This document shows, in pieces, positions 24,135 to 34,207 of a stretch of DNA of 64,000 bases. A program made the translations under genes and the position numbers. The DNA comes from an uncultured Prevotellaceae bacterium (GTDB lineage: Bacteria; Bacteroidota; Bacteroidia; Bacteroidales; Bacteroidaceae). The stretch is taken from NCBI GenBank assembly GCA_900318685.1, contig ONLL01000010.1, positions 1 through 64,000 on the forward strand, in the 5' to 3' direction. Within the stretch, counting starts at the first letter, position 1; the number at the start of each line of letters is the position of its first letter. The notes beneath the pieces were generated by a model, which did not search any database, had not been told where the DNA came from, and worked only from the letters and a program-made list of their open reading frames with translations.

Positions 24135-26960
24135 ATGTATCTGAGACAATCAATGCTGGGGCTGGCTTCATTGCTCCTGGTGAATAATGTTTTTGCACAG
24201 TGGTCGACTCCCGTTGAGCAAATGGAACAGCTCGATCGAGGCATTGTGGTAGTACCTGGTCAGAGTGGAGGACGCTTTGTGAGTTGGCGCCTGCTGGGTA
24301 CTGATAATCCTGGCATTACCTTCGATGTGGTGCGCGATGGCACTGTCATTGCCAGCAACCTGAGTGCAGCAACTAGCTATCAGGACAATGGCGGCAATGA
24401 AAGCAGCACTTATCAGGTGGTGGCTTGCGTGGATGGCGACGTGGTGGAGACTTCTCTGGCCAGTCATTTGTGGACTGATATCTATACTAGCGTGCAGCTG
24501 CAGCGTCCTGAGGGCGATGGCTGTACCTATACACCCAACGATATGTCAGTAGGTGATGTCGATGGTGACGGAGCCTATGAGCTTATCGTGAAGTGGGACC
24601 CCTCAAACTCGAAGGACAATGCCAGCGGAGGTACCACGGGCAGCTGTATTCTCGATTGCTATCGGCTCAATGGCACTCAGCTATGGCGCATTGATCTGGG
24701 CAGGAATATCCGTGCTGGTGCTCACTACACCCAGTTCATGGTGTATGACTTCGATGGCGACGGAAAGGCAGAGATGATGTGCAAGACGGCTCCTGGCTCT
24801 CTCGATGGGCAGGGCAATTATGTTACTGCAGCAGCTACTGACACCAATATCAAGAATGCTGACAATAGCGCTGACTATCGCAATAATGGCAGGATACTCA
24901 GCGGACCTGAGTACCTCACTGTGTTCAACGGAGAGAATGGTACAGCCATCCATACCATCTGGTATAACCCCAATCGTGCAGGCAACTATGGACGGGCCGA
25001 CGACCATCCTAGCAGCAGTGGTTTCTGGGGTGGTGACACTTCAGGCAATCGTGGTGACCGTTTTCTGGCTGCTGTGGCCCATCTTGACAAGAATCAGCGA
25101 AAGGCCAGCGGCATCTTCTGCAGAGGATATTATGCCAGAGCCTATGTGTGGGCTGTAGATTTCGATGGACATCAACTGAGTCATCGCTGGCTGCATTGCT
25201 CGTCGTCGGCAATATCCTATAGCGTGACCAATGCCAACATGCAGACCACCAGCTATAGTGCTTCGCAGAGCACTAGCGGTGGAGGCTCTGCCACTCTCTA
25301 TGGCAATGGCAATCATAACATCAGTATTGCTGATGTCGATGGCGATGGATGTGACGAAATCATCTGGGGTTCAGCTGCTTGCGACCATGATGGACAGCTG
25401 CTCTATGGTGTGGGATTTGGTCATGGGGATGCGATGCATCTGGCCGACTTACTGCCTGATCGTCCTGGATTGGAGGTCTTCGATGTCCATGAGAATAAAG
25501 GGACGTATGCTTGGGATATCCATGATGCACGCTCAGGAGAGGTGCTCCTGAAGGGTGGGCCCTCAGGTGTGGACAATGGCCGAGGTCTGGCAGCCCACGT
25601 CGATGCCAACTATCGTGAGAGTTTCTTCAGTTCAGCGGCTGACAATCAGACACGAAACTGTGGTACTGGCGAGGTTGTATCTGAGTATGGGCCATTGATT
25701 AATAACTACCGCATCTTTTGGGATGGTGACCTGCAGGAAGAGCTGTTGGGTGACATCTCACGACATAACCAGCCCATTCTCGAAAAATGGAATGGCAACG
25801 GCTATTCTCGTATGTATCCCAAGAGAAACACCAATCTCTATAGTATCGGCAACTCAATGACCTGCAATGATACCAAGGGTACTCCCTGTCTGCAGGCCGA
25901 CATCCTGGGTGATTGGCGCGAGGAGATGATCTTCTACGATGGTGTTGATCCCTCACGCATCAACATCTTCACAACCAATATTCCCACCAACTATCGTGTT
26001 CCCACCCTGATGCACGACCATACCTATCGTATGGGTATAGCTTGGCAGAACGTCAGTTATAATCAGCCACCCCACTTGGGATTCTTCCTGCCTGACTACA
26101 TCGAGTTTGTTGAGAACGGAATGATAGAGCCAGACGATGGCTTGGCCACAGTGCTGATGCAGGACTATGAGCAGGAGAGCGATGCTTCGTTGTGGACCTT
26201 CACCAGGTACGTGACTCGTGGGGACCTTACCCTGCAGACAGGCGACAGCAGCCAAGGTAACTACATACAGTTCGCTTTGCCTCAAGGTGTCAACTCCACA
26301 CCAGTCTATACACGAATTGACTCTGGCTGCGAAAGCTATACGTTGGAGTTTGAGGCAGCCTTCGGCTCAGGAAATACAGATGGCAGTGAGTTTGTAGTCG
26401 TCACGCAGGGAGGCAATATGGAAGTGCCGCAGAAGGACTTTTGGTACTATTATCGAAGCTATAACAACGGCCTCCACTCGCTGATGCATCTGGACATCCC
26501 TGCCAAAAGCTCGACGGCTACAATCAACAGCGATGAGGCTACGACAGCTGAGCTGGCTAACGGCAACTGGTATCAATACCAACTGAAGGTGGACGGCCAG
26601 CAGCGTATCGTTAGTTACACGATTGCCAGGAAGTCGACAGGCAGTATTGTTGCCAGTGGAACGTATGCTCTGCCTGAGGGAACTACCAGCACGCGCCTGC
26701 AAGGCTTCTACTATCTGGCAGGACGCTATTATGGTTCGATGAAGATCGATAATATCAAGGTAATTGTTCCAAAGGGCGATGTCAATGGCGACGGCAAGGT
26801 CACCATCGCTGATGCAGTAGCCATTGTGAACCACATCCTTGGGCAGACGCCATCAGCCTTCAATATGCTTGCAGCTGACGTTGACAATGACAGCGAAGTG
26901 TCAATAGCCGATGCAATAGCTGTGGTGAACATCATACTGAGTAACTCTGTTGGCTCATGA
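24135..26960 (+). CDS. PL11 rhamnogalacturonan lyase with dockerin-like tail
   Basis: A 941-residue secreted enzyme of the YesW/YesX (PL11) type, which cleaves the rhamnogalacturonan I backbone of pectin. A TTG 6 nt upstream is less likely as start than the ATG at 24135. Signal peptide about 1-21, then an Ig-like N domain (MEQLDRGIVVVPGQSGGRFVSWRLLG). The eight-bladed propeller has repeated calcium loops (DVDGDGAYELIVKWDPSNSKD, DFDGDGKAEMMCKTAPG, DVDGDGCDEIIWG) and the end motif HDHTYRMGIAWQNVSYNQPPH. A CBM-like sandwich (about 685-865) follows. The tail has two dockerin type I-like repeats (GDVNGDGKVTIADAVAIVNHIL and a second copy). No cohesin is seen nearby. Confidence 0.9.
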   Translation: MYLRQSMLGLASLLLVNNVFAQWSTPVEQMEQLDRGIVVVPGQSGGRFVSWRLLGTDNPGITFDVVRDGTVIASNLSAATSYQDNGGNESSTYQVVACVDGDVVETSLASHLWTDIYTSVQLQRPEGDGCTYTPNDMSVGDVDGDGAYELIVKWDPSNSKDNASGGTTGSCILDCYRLNGTQLWRIDLGRNIRAGAHYTQFMVYDFDGDGKAEMMCKTAPGSLDGQGNYVTAAATDTNIKNADNSADYRNNGRILSGPEYLTVFNGENGTAIHTIWYNPNRAGNYGRADDHPSSSGFWGGDTSGNRGDRFLAAVAHLDKNQRKASGIFCRGYYARAYVWAVDFDGHQLSHRWLHCSSSAISYSVTNANMQTTSYSASQSTSGGGSATLYGNGNHNISIADVDGDGCDEIIWGSAACDHDGQLLYGVGFGHGDAMHLADLLPDRPGLEVFDVHENKGTYAWDIHDARSGEVLLKGGPSGVDNGRGLAAHVDANYRESFFSSAADNQTRNCGTGEVVSEYGPLINNYRIFWDGDLQEELLGDISRHNQPILEKWNGNGYSRMYPKRNTNLYSIGNSMTCNDTKGTPCLQADILGDWREEMIFYDGVDPSRINIFTTNIPTNYRVPTLMHDHTYRMGIAWQNVSYNQPPHLGFFLPDYIEFVENGMIEPDDGLATVLMQDYEQESDASLWTFTRYVTRGDLTLQTGDSSQGNYIQFALPQGVNSTPVYTRIDSGCESYTLEFEAAFGSGNTDGSEFVVVTQGGNMEVPQKDFWYYYRSYNNGLHSLMHLDIPAKSSTATINSDEATTAELANGNWYQYQLKVDGQQRIVSYTIARKSTGSIVASGTYALPEGTTSTRLQGFYYLAGRYYGSMKIDNIKVIVPKGDVNGDGKVTIADAVAIVNHILGQTPSAFNMLAADVDNDSEVSIADAIAVVNIILSNSVGS

Positions 26961-26998
26961 ACTAGGAAAAAAAGTCGTATGAATAATATATACAATCA

Positions 26999-27595
26999 AT
27001 GAAAAAGATTCTTGTGATGATAGCAGCAGTCATGATGGCTGTAACGAGTGTGAATGCACAGAATGGTTACGATGACACGAAACATGAGGTGGCTGTCACC
27101 TATGGCGTTGGGTCAACCTCGCAGTGGCTGGACGTCTATGAGGAAATGGGTACCATTATTTTTGGTGCCTCTTACTCTGACTCGGAATTCACAGGCCCCT
27201 ACTCCGTCGAGTATTTCTATCACATGAAGAACTGGCTTGGCGTAGGCGGCATCTTTGCCTATGGTAAGGACACACAGGATATGCTCATATCGAATAAGGT
27301 GGTAGGCCAGAACTACCATAGGTATTATACGCTGATGCCTGCTGTGAAGTTCGACTGGCTGCGTACTAGGAATTTCGGATTGTACTCGAAGTTAGGCATT
27401 GGTGCCACGCTGCGTCATGAGTCCTTTAAGCGCGATGACAGCAGTGTCAAAGACGACAGCAGTTCTGATCTGCATGTCAACTGGCAGCTGTCGTTACTGG
27501 GCGTTGAGGCTGGTCTTCCTAATGTGCGCGCCTTCTTTGAACTTGGTTTTGGTGAGCAAGGTATCTTAAATGCAGGTTTGAGATATAAGTTTTAA
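26999..27595 (+). CDS. outer-membrane beta-barrel protein
   Basis: A 198-residue protein with a signal peptide (about 1-20, ending VNAQ). Alternating hydrophobic strands and a final aromatic residue (AGLRYKF) are typical of small outer-membrane barrels. Substrate or role unknown. It lies 38 nt after the PL11 gene and 36 nt before the TRL lipoprotein gene on the same strand. Confidence 0.8.
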   Translation: MKKILVMIAAVMMAVTSVNAQNGYDDTKHEVAVTYGVGSTSQWLDVYEEMGTIIFGASYSDSEFTGPYSVEYFYHMKNWLGVGGIFAYGKDTQDMLISNKVVGQNYHRYYTLMPAVKFDWLRTRNFGLYSKLGIGATLRHESFKRDDSSVKDDSSSDLHVNWQLSLLGVEAGLPNVRAFFELGFGEQGILNAGLRYKF

Positions 27596-27631
27596 CCTAT
27601 TTATTAATACATTTTTTAAAACAAACAAGTT

Positions 27632-27931
27632 ATGAAAAAGAATGTGATTACCTTTGCTGCTTCGGCAGCTCTTGCAATGCTCATGCTGAGCAGCTGTGCA
27701 ACAATCAACAGTGGTGCTGCCCTTACTGAGAAGGGTCCTATCGGCCAGAAGGTGGGAGAGGCACAGAGTTCTTATTTCCTCGGTCTCTGGTCGTCGAAGG
27801 GCGAGCAGAACAACATCAAGCAGGCTGCTGAGAATGGTGGCATCAAGAAGGTCACGCAAGTGGAGTACATCGACCAGAGTGTCTTCTTTGGACTTTTCAT
27901 CAAGCACACCACCCGTGTCTATGGTGAGTAG
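27632..27931 (+). CDS. TRL-like lipoprotein
   Basis: A 99-residue lipoprotein (lipobox LSSC, Cys22). The body matches the TRL family: GPIGQKVGEAQSSYFLGLWSSKGEQNNIKQAAENGGIKKVTQVEY, then FGLFIKHTTRVYGE. The name recalls a tRNA-associated locus in which the family was first seen; the cellular role is unknown. A strong terminator follows at 27970. Confidence 0.85.
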   Translation: MKKNVITFAASAALAMLMLSSCATINSGAALTEKGPIGQKVGEAQSSYFLGLWSSKGEQNNIKQAAENGGIKKVTQVEYIDQSVFFGLFIKHTTRVYGE

Positions 27932-27969
27932 TCTCACACTCATGTGGCGATGACCATTTAATGATACCC

Positions 27970-28015
27970 TGCGGCAGCAATTCGTCTGAAAAGAAAAGCT
28001 GCCGCATGGTTTTTT
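27970..28015 (+). terminator. rho-independent terminator after the TRL gene
   Basis: TGCGGCAGC (27970-27978) pairs with GCTGCCGCA (27999-28007), then TGG and six T. It closes the transcription unit before mutS. Confidence 0.85.
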
Positions 28016-28026
28016 CCAACCTTTTC

Positions 28027-28057
28027 TTTGCCATTTGGAAAAAAAGGAGTAACTTTG
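28027..28057 (+). promoter_or_regulatory. promoter for mutS
   Basis: TTTG (28027-28030), 19 nt, TAACTTTG (28050-28057); start codon at 28088. Confidence 0.75.
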
Positions 28058-28087
28058 TAGCTCGAATGTAAATAAGAAGAGAAAGAG

Positions 28088-30706
28088 ATGGCAAAGAAGG
28101 ACGGGGAGATGACCCCAATGATGAAGCAATTTTTCGACCTGAAGGCAAAGCATCCCGATGCTGTGCTGCTGTTTCGATGTGGTGACTTCTATGAGACTTA
28201 CTGCGAGGATGCCGTGATAGCTTCGAGCATCCTGGGCATCACCCTGACCAGGCGCAACAACGGCTACAACAAGGGCGACGAGATGGCAGGCTTCCCTCAT
28301 CATGCCCTCGACACCTATCTGCCTAAGCTCATCCGGGCTGGCAAGCGCGTAGCCATCTGCGACCAGCTGGAAGACCCTAAGTTGACGAAGAAACTGGTCA
28401 AGCGAGGCATCACTGAGCTGGTGACTCCAGGCGTGGCCCTCAGCGATAATGTGCTGAACTACAAGGAGAACAACTTCCTGGCCTCTGTACATTTCGGAAA
28501 GTCGGCCTGTGGTGTGAGCTTCCTCGATATCTCTACGGGTGAGTTCTTAACTGGCGAAGGCACTTATGACTATGTGGAGAAGCTGCTGGCCAACTTCCAA
28601 CCCAAGGAGGTGCTTTTTGAACGGGGGCGCCGTCATGACTTTGAGCGCTACTTTGGCAATCGCTTTTTCACTTTTGAGCTCGATGACTGGGTGTATACTG
28701 AGCAGACGGCTCATCAGAAGCTGCTGAAGCACTTCGGCGTGAAGTCGCTGAAGGGATTTGGCGTTGAGCATCTGAAGAACGGCATAACGGCCTCAGGCGC
28801 CATCCTGCAATATCTGGAGCAGACCCAGCACACCCAGATAGGTCATATCACCCAAATCAGCCGTATTGAGGAAGAGAAGTTTGTCAGACTCGATAAGTTT
28901 ACCATCCGCTCTCTGGAGCTGGTGCAGCCCATGCAGGAAGATGGTCGCAGTCTCCTTGATGTTATCGACCGCACTGTGTCGCCTATGGGAAGCCGTATGC
29001 TTCGCCGCTGGTTGGTATTCCCACTAAAGGAGGAGAAAGCCATCAACGAGCGGCTGGATGTGGTAGAATACTTCTTCCGTGATATTGACTTCCGACAGCT
29101 GGTCGATGAGCAGATACATCGTGTTGGCGACTTGGAGCGCATCGTCTCAAGAGTGGCAGTAGGACGAGTATCCCCTCGAGAGGTCTTGCAGCTGAAGAAT
29201 GCCTTGGAGGCAGTACAGCCCATCAAGGCGGCTTGTCTGGAGGCAACCAACGAGGTGCTGAAGGGTCTGGGCGAGCGTCTCTCACTCTGTGAAGAAATCC
29301 GCGACAGGATTAGTCGTGAGATTACCCTCGACCCTCCCCAGCTGGTGCAGAAGGGTGGCGTCATCCAGGATGGTGTAAACGAGGAGCTCGACGAGCTGCG
29401 CCGCATAGCCTATAGTGGCAAGGACTACCTGCTGCAGATACAAAACCGCGAAGCTGAGCTTACGGGCATCCAGAGCCTGAAGATAGGCTATAACAATGTC
29501 TTCGGCTATTACCTCGAGGTGCGCAATACTTATAAGGACAAGGTGCCTGCAGAGTGGGTGCGCAAGCAGACACTGGCTCAGGCTGAGCGCTACATCACCC
29601 AGGAACTGAAAGAATATGAGGAGAAGATACTGGGCGCAGAGGATAAGATCCTGTCGCTCGAGGCACAGCTCTTCACCGACCTCGTGCAGGCCATCCAGCA
29701 GTTTATCCCTCAGATTCAGACCAATGCAGCACTACTGGCACGCATCGACTGCCTGCTCTCGTTTGCCAAGACAGCTGAGGAGCATCGCTACATAAGGCCA
29801 GTCATTGATCAGTCGGATGTGATAGATATCCGTCAGGGGCGTCATCCTGTCATCGAGACAGAGCTACCCATTGACGAGCAGTACATACCCAACGACATCA
29901 TGCTCGACCAGGAGCGACAGCAGATCATCATTATCACAGGTCCTAACATGGCGGGTAAGTCGGCCCTGCTGCGACAGACGGCTCTCATTGTGCTGATGTC
30001 CCAGATAGGATGCTTCGTACCTGCTGAGGCTGCACGCATCGGACTGGTGGATAAGATCTTCACTCGTGTGGGAGCCAGCGACAATATCTCACTGGGCGAG
30101 TCGACGTTCATGGTGGAGATGACTGAAGCCTCTAATATATTAAATAATGTGACGCCACATTCGCTCGTGCTCTTCGATGAGCTGGGACGAGGCACCTCCA
30201 CCTACGACGGCATCTCTATTGCCTGGGCCATCGTCGAGTATCTGCATGAGACTCCTAAGGCTCGTGCACGTACACTCTTCGCCACCCATTATCACGAGCT
30301 GAACGAGATGGAGAAGAACTTCAGCCGTATCAAGAATTATAATGTCTCAGTGAAGGAGGTAGACGGGCGTGTCATCTTCCTCCGCAAGCTGGAGCGTGGT
30401 GGCTCAGAGCACTCGTTTGGTATCCATGTGGCAGAGATAGCAGGTATGCCTAGGAGCATTGTCAAGCGTTCGAACGTCATCCTGAAACAGCTTGAGGCAG
30501 AGAATGCATCAGTGGGGAAGGCAGGCAAGCCCATCAGCGAGATTGCCGATACACGCGAAGGCATGCAGCTTTCCTTCTTCCAGCTCGACGACCCGGTGCT
30601 CTGTCAGGTACGTGATGAGATTCTTGGTCTCGATGTGAACAACCTCACTCCCCTGGAAGCTCTCAATAAGCTTAGCGACATCAAGCGCATCGTGGCAGGG
30701 AAATGA
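28088..30706 (+). CDS. mutS: DNA mismatch repair protein MutS
   Basis: An 872-residue mismatch-recognition ATPase. Domain I contains the mismatch-binding FxE motif ([15 protein letters not shown], near 30-45). The connector, core and clamp follow. The ATPase has Walker [14 protein letters not shown] near 617, [14 protein letters not shown], Walker [18 protein letters not shown] and the switch segment [10 protein letters not shown]. Length is normal for MutS1. Monocistronic; its stop is 4 bp from the stop of the convergent gene at 30710. Confidence 0.97.
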   Translation: MAKKDGEMTPMMKQFFDLKAKHPDAVLLFRCGDFYETYCEDAVIASSILGITLTRRNNGYNKGDEMAGFPHHALDTYLPKLIRAGKRVAICDQLEDPKLTKKLVKRGITELVTPGVALSDNVLNYKENNFLASVHFGKSACGVSFLDISTGEFLTGEGTYDYVEKLLANFQPKEVLFERGRRHDFERYFGNRFFTFELDDWVYTEQTAHQKLLKHFGVKSLKGFGVEHLKNGITASGAILQYLEQTQHTQIGHITQISRIEEEKFVRLDKFTIRSLELVQPMQEDGRSLLDVIDRTVSPMGSRMLRRWLVFPLKEEKAINERLDVVEYFFRDIDFRQLVDEQIHRVGDLERIVSRVAVGRVSPREVLQLKNALEAVQPIKAACLEATNEVLKGLGERLSLCEEIRDRISREITLDPPQLVQKGGVIQDGVNEELDELRRIAYSGKDYLLQIQNREAELTGIQSLKIGYNNVFGYYLEVRNTYKDKVPAEWVRKQTLAQAERYITQELKEYEEKILGAEDKILSLEAQLFTDLVQAIQQFIPQIQTNAALLARIDCLLSFAKTAEEHRYIRPVIDQSDVIDIRQGRHPVIETELPIDEQYIPNDIMLDQERQQIIIITGPNMAGKSALLRQTALIVLMSQIGCFVPAEAARIGLVDKIFTRVGASDNISLGESTFMVEMTEASNILNNVTPHSLVLFDELGRGTSTYDGISIAWAIVEYLHETPKARARTLFATHYHELNEMEKNFSRIKNYNVSVKEVDGRVIFLRKLERGGSEHSFGIHVAEIAGMPRSIVKRSNVILKQLEAENASVGKAGKPISEIADTREGMQLSFFQLDDPVLCQVRDEILGLDVNNLTPLEALNKLSDIKRIVAGK

Positions 30707-30709
30707 ATA

Positions 30710-31111
30710 TCATCTTGAGGTACTCTTAGCGCTGATCTTCTTGCCTTCCTTGCTCCAGATGAAGATCCAGCTGCCTTTGCGGCTGGTGATGGTATTGCTG
30801 CTGACGCCAACGATCTCACCCACGTCTGAGACGTTCATTGATTTCAGCGTCTTGCCCTTGGCATCGTAGATATAATAGAAGGAATAGCGCTTCGCCACAA
30901 AGAAATCGCTGCCCCAGCCCTGCAGTTCACCTACGCTGCTGCGTGACAGTCCGCCAATCTTCTTGCCTTGCTCGTCATATACGTAGTACCAGTTCTTGGT
31001 CTCTTCAATATACGAAATCTGCTGCTGCTGAGCCTGTGCTACAAGCGACAACATGAGAAACAGCGTGGTGCAAAGAGCCTGCTTGTAATGTCTTAGACTG
31101 AAGTACTTCAT
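30710..31111 (-). CDS. small secreted protein with internal repeats
   Basis: A 133-residue protein with a signal peptide (about 1-27, ending AQAQ). The mature part is three imperfect repeats of roughly 36 residues with the pattern W/Y-YY-Y-x-x-x-GKk (YYVYDEQGKKIGGLSRSSVGELQG, YYIYDAKGKTLKSMNVSDVGEIVG, IFIWSKEGKKISAKS). I do not recognise the family. Convergent with mutS. Confidence 0.75.
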   Translation of the reverse strand: MKYFSLRHYKQALCTTLFLMLSLVAQAQQQQISYIEETKNWYYVYDEQGKKIGGLSRSSVGELQGWGSDFFVAKRYSFYYIYDAKGKTLKSMNVSDVGEIVGVSSNTITSRKGSWIFIWSKEGKKISAKSTSR

Positions 31112-31313
31112 ATCAAAATATCCTTTTGTTCCATATTTGTTATAGTCGGTCTATGATAACGAAAGAGGACACCCGTCATCACGACAGACACCCTCCTAAT
31201 TTAGGTATTCGGTCAGCTTGCGATGCAAAGCCGAAACCTGAAAACTAGTAATTTGTATTCGCTGCACAGACGAGCCGCTGCCCAAATCTGCCAATTCTTT
31301 AATAATTCGGGTG

Positions 31314-31321
31314 CAAAGATA
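31314..31321 (-). promoter_or_regulatory. orphan -7-like box
   Basis: TATCTTTG on the minus strand, within 31112-31457. No gene with a convincing start lies between it and the gene at 30710, about 200 nt downstream. It could serve that gene with a long leader or a small RNA. Apart from this and the tandem repeat at 31342 I see nothing in the stretch. Confidence 0.35.
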
Positions 31322-31341
31322 AGAAAAAAGTTTGAAAGTGC

Positions 31342-31389
31342 GCTTGTCCATTTTGTCCATTTGCTTGTCCATTTTGTCCATTTTGCTTG
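31342..31389. repeat. 21-bp tandem repeat
   Basis: Two exact 21-bp units (31342-31362 and 31363-31383) and a short remainder. Each unit contains TTGTCCA and TTTGTCCA. Open frames across it give MDK or KWT repeats in two frames, so coding is unlikely. Confidence 0.75.
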
Positions 31390-31457
31390 GACAACGAAAA
31401 ACATCGATGGAATGAGCGATTTTTGAATCTCGTTTCTTCATGTTTTTTTCATGCCTT

Positions 31458-32363
31458 TCAGTAATTGCCGTAGTTTTTAACGAAAGGAATGTTGTCGAGG
31501 TCGCATTGGTCGGCTGCGCGAACCCACACAATCTTGGTGGTATCAGACAAAAGAAGGTCGGTGCGATAGACTCCAAGGAAGACAAAAGTGGTGTCGATGA
31601 GGTCTTTCATAAAGACGATGCGCACCTGTTTCTTAGCAATGAAGTTATAGTAGGCTTCTCTTTGTCGTTGACGGATCATCTCTTTCAGTTCTTCTGTATC
31701 TTCACCATCCTCAGCCACTGGTGTCCAGTATTCGGTGATGGTGGGCATGAGGCTGTCGGGATTGCCGTCGTTATGGTAAATGGGGTTGTGGTATTGCGGC
31801 GACCAGACGACGATGTCCTCTTGACCAGGCACGAACTGATAGTGGCGGCTCTCTGTGGCTGTGATGCCAAAGAGAGGCAAGAAGTCGTCATAAGTGGCGA
31901 AGACCTGGCCTTTCTTTAAGATACGATGGTCGTCTACAAGGTTGGTGCCGGTCGAAGAATGCGGCAGTAGGAGCAACAGGGCGACAGCAGCAACAGCGAC
32001 GAGGGCTGCCAGTATCAGCAGGCCCTTGCTGCTAAGACGACTCTTGGTATTCGAGGATTCTGGGGGTAAAGTTGTTTCGGGGGATGCGGGGTGCGTTGTG
32101 ATTTCACTACCTCCGTGCGAAGTACAAAAGGCCAGCCAGTCCGTATATCCTACGAAGCGGGCCAGCTGGTTGAGGGTGTACTGGCGTGGGACGACCTCTT
32201 CAGAGAGGTAGCCCCAAATGCGTTTCAAGGTAGTAGTGCTGATCCTGTAGTGCAGCTCGTCATTGATGCAGTTTGACAAGAATTCGAAGTCCTTATTGGT
32301 TTCCGGCTTCTTGCCAATCTTAGCCTCAATGGCTTCTCGGAGCTTTGACAGGGCAATGTTCAT
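31458..32363 (-). CDS. single-pass membrane protein with N-terminal HTH-like domain
   Basis: A 301-residue protein. The N-terminal domain (about 1-90: [15 protein letters not shown], then [19 protein letters not shown]) looks like a DNA-binding helical domain found in Bacteroidetes proteins. A Ser/Thr/Pro linker and a membrane segment (about 113-133, Ala/Val/Leu-rich) follow, then an outside domain (about 140-300). The layout suggests a membrane-anchored regulator that senses something in the periplasm; the ligand is unknown. It starts 4 nt inside the end of lgt and is therefore probably coupled to it. Confidence 0.7.
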   Translation of the reverse strand: MNIALSKLREAIEAKIGKKPETNKDFEFLSNCINDELHYRISTTTLKRIWGYLSEEVVPRQYTLNQLARFVGYTDWLAFCTSHGGSEITTHPASPETTLPPESSNTKSRLSSKGLLILAALVAVAAVALLLLLPHSSTGTNLVDDHRILKKGQVFATYDDFLPLFGITATESRHYQFVPGQEDIVVWSPQYHNPIYHNDGNPDSLMPTITEYWTPVAEDGEDTEELKEMIRQRQREAYYNFIAKKQVRIVFMKDLIDTTFVFLGVYRTDLLLSDTTKIVWVRAADQCDLDNIPFVKNYGNY

Positions 32364-33283
32364 CGTTGTTTCTTTTGTGCACGAATCATACAGTAGATGC
32401 CGACGATAACGAAGGGGATGCTGAGCAGCTGTCCCATGTCGAGAGGCATGCCTTGCTCGAAGGCCACCTGCTCCTTCTTGAGGAACTCGATGAAGAAGCG
32501 GAAGGTGAAGATCCAGGTAAGGCAGAGTCCGAAGTACCAGCCGGTGCCAACTTTAGTGGAGAGCGGAGAGTTTGGAGTGGAGAGTTTAGAGTTTAGAGTA
32601 GAGAGTTTGCTACCGCGCTGAGGGGGTGTGGGCGTGGCCTTGTCCTTTTTATATAGCCAGAGCATGAGGATAAACAGCAGCAGATAGGCGATGGCCTCAT
32701 AGAGCTGGGCAGGATGACGGGGGAGTCCGTCGCGCTGTACGAACTCGAAGGCCCAGGGCACGCTGGTGACGTTGCCGATGATCTCAGAGTTCATCAGGTT
32801 GCCCAGGCGGATGAAGCAGGCCGTGATGCCAGTAGCAATGGCGATGTTGTCGAGGACCTGCCAGATAGGCACCTTCGTGTGTCGCACATAGAGCCAGAGG
32901 GCGATGATCAGTCCCAGTGTGCCGCCGTGAGAGGCCAGGCCCTCATAGCCAGTCATCTTCCATTCCCATGTCTCTGGCGAGATGAAGCGTATGGGCAGCA
33001 GCATCTCGATGAAGCCCTTCACGCTGGTGAGATACTGTCCGGGCTCATAGAAGATGCAATGTCCCAGACGTGCTCCGATGAGGATGCCCAGAAAGCAGTA
33101 GATGAACAGCGGGTCGAACTTCTCGTCGGGAATCTTCTGGTCCTTGAACAGACGGCGAACGACGATGTAGGCCAGGGCCAGTCCTATCAGCCAGCACAGT
33201 GAGTACCAGCGGAAGGTGAGTGGCCCGATATGGAAGGCGTCGAGCGACGGGTTCCACGCGATGTATAGCAGTAGACTCTTCAT
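32360..33283 (-). CDS. lgt: prolipoprotein diacylglyceryl transferase
   Basis: About 307 residues starting at [17 protein letters not shown]. Upstream in-frame sequence is not Lgt-like and contains the promoter. Lgt adds diacylglycerol to the lipobox cysteine of prolipoproteins in the inner membrane. Family features: [47 protein letters not shown], and [13 protein letters not shown], which includes the Lgt signature. Residues about 225-244 are a serine/leucine/asparagine-rich insertion ([20 protein letters not shown]) encoded by simple repeats and absent from typical Lgt. The predicted leader is only a few nucleotides. Confidence 0.93.
   Translation of the reverse strand: MKSLLLYIAWNPSLDAFHIGPLTFRWYSLCWLIGLALAYIVVRRLFKDQKIPDEKFDPLFIYCFLGILIGARLGHCIFYEPGQYLTSVKGFIEMLLPIRFISPETWEWKMTGYEGLASHGGTLGLIIALWLYVRHTKVPIWQVLDNIAIATGITACFIRLGNLMNSEIIGNVTSVPWAFEFVQRDGLPRHPAQLYEAIAYLLLFILMLWLYKKDKATPTPPQRGSKLSTLNSKLSTPNSPLSTKVGTGWYFGLCLTWIFTFRFFIEFLKKEQVAFEQGMPLDMGQLLSIPFVIVGIYCMIRAQKKQR
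32551..32609. repeat. A/G-rich minisatellite inside lgt
   Basis: Degenerate units of GAGAGTTTAGAGT type, 59 bp, in frame within lgt, encoding the [17 protein letters not shown] insertion between two membrane segments. Related coding repeats occur at 47257-47296 and 49587-49621. Confidence 0.75.
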
Positions 33284-33291
33284 GATGGGGG

Positions 33292-33322
33292 CAAAGGTAC
33301 AACAAAAAACCGAGACCGCCAA
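33292..33322 (-). promoter_or_regulatory. promoter for lgt
   Basis: Minus strand: TTG (33322-33320), 20 nt, TACCTTTG (33299-33292). The -7 box is only 8 nt from the ATG, so the leader would be about 3-5 nt. Confidence 0.65.
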
Positions 33323-33521
33323 TATTTTATGCCATGATTTAACAAATTTAGTATGAAGTACCTCGTCTCGAAGGTCATACCCAGGCGGCATACGTTGCCG
33401 CTGTGGCCGCTCTCCTCTCCACAAAGATACGAAAAAATCTGCGAACCGCCAAACGATTCGCAGATTATTCGCAACTGTAGGATGAAGCATTGCCTCATTC
33501 CTTTTCGCTGTTCCTGCCGAT

Positions 33522-34137
33522 TTAGCGCCAGTTGTCGCCGCTGGTGCCCAGGGTCAGGCCTGCGTTGCCCTTGATGACCTTGGCACCGCCGTTGACGCGC
33601 TGGTCGATGAGCGTGGTGATGTCGGCGATGCTCACCCGTTCGTCATTGTTCACATCGCTGACACCCGTCGTTTCAGTCTTGCCGACGACGATGTCCGCCA
33701 GGGTGCTCAGGTCGACGCCGTCGAGGACATTCAGCTTGAAGACGGCACGGAAGACGTTGACCATCGTCTCTGCCGAGGGATAGCATAGGGTGTTGCCATC
33801 ACCGAGGTGGAGCATGGTCTTGTCTGCAGCCTCCACGCTCAGTGGCGAGTAGAAGCCGTAGAAAGTCACGGCGTCGGTTGCCACTTCGGTAGTGGAGCCC
33901 ATGATGGTCACTCCCATGAAGAATAGGTCGCTGATGGCGTCGCCACTGTCCCATTTCACGATGTAGGGCTTGCCGGCCTCTATAGCGGTCAGGTTATCGG
34001 TGAAGGTGAGCGTCAGCGTGCCGTTACTATTGTCGTAGGATGCGCTCTCCAGCGTTGTCGCCGCACGACGTCAGCACCGGGCTGCAGATAATCAGGATGG
34101 CAGCCAGCATCCATGTAAGGTTCTTTCTCTTGAACAT
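33522..34137 (-). pseudogene. broken lipoprotein gene with dockerin-like tail
   Basis: Translation from the ATG at 34137 gives a lipoprotein signal (MFKRKNLTWMLAAIL, then LTSCGDN) that hits a stop after about 36 residues. One frame over, reading from about 34070 continues as TLESASYDNSNGTLTLTF and AIEAGKPYIVKWDSG into an open frame to 33522. That frame carries DVNNDERVSIADITTLID, a dockerin-like repeat. So a signal peptide is joined out of frame to the C-terminal domain of a secreted protein, probably by an internal deletion. A sequencing frameshift cannot be excluded. It follows the dockerin-tailed gene at 34208 by about 70 nt. Confidence 0.7.
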
Positions 34138-34207
34138 TTCTTTTTTTACGTTTCCCGTTTATTACAATTATTGAAGTTTTCCAAGTTGCGGAGCGGGACC
34201 CAACGCC

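Noticed and set aside
31196-31585. Minus-strand 129-codon frame with MDKMDK repeats
   Set aside because: Created by a 21-bp tandem repeat, overlaps the real gene at 31458, and no start with a suitable context.
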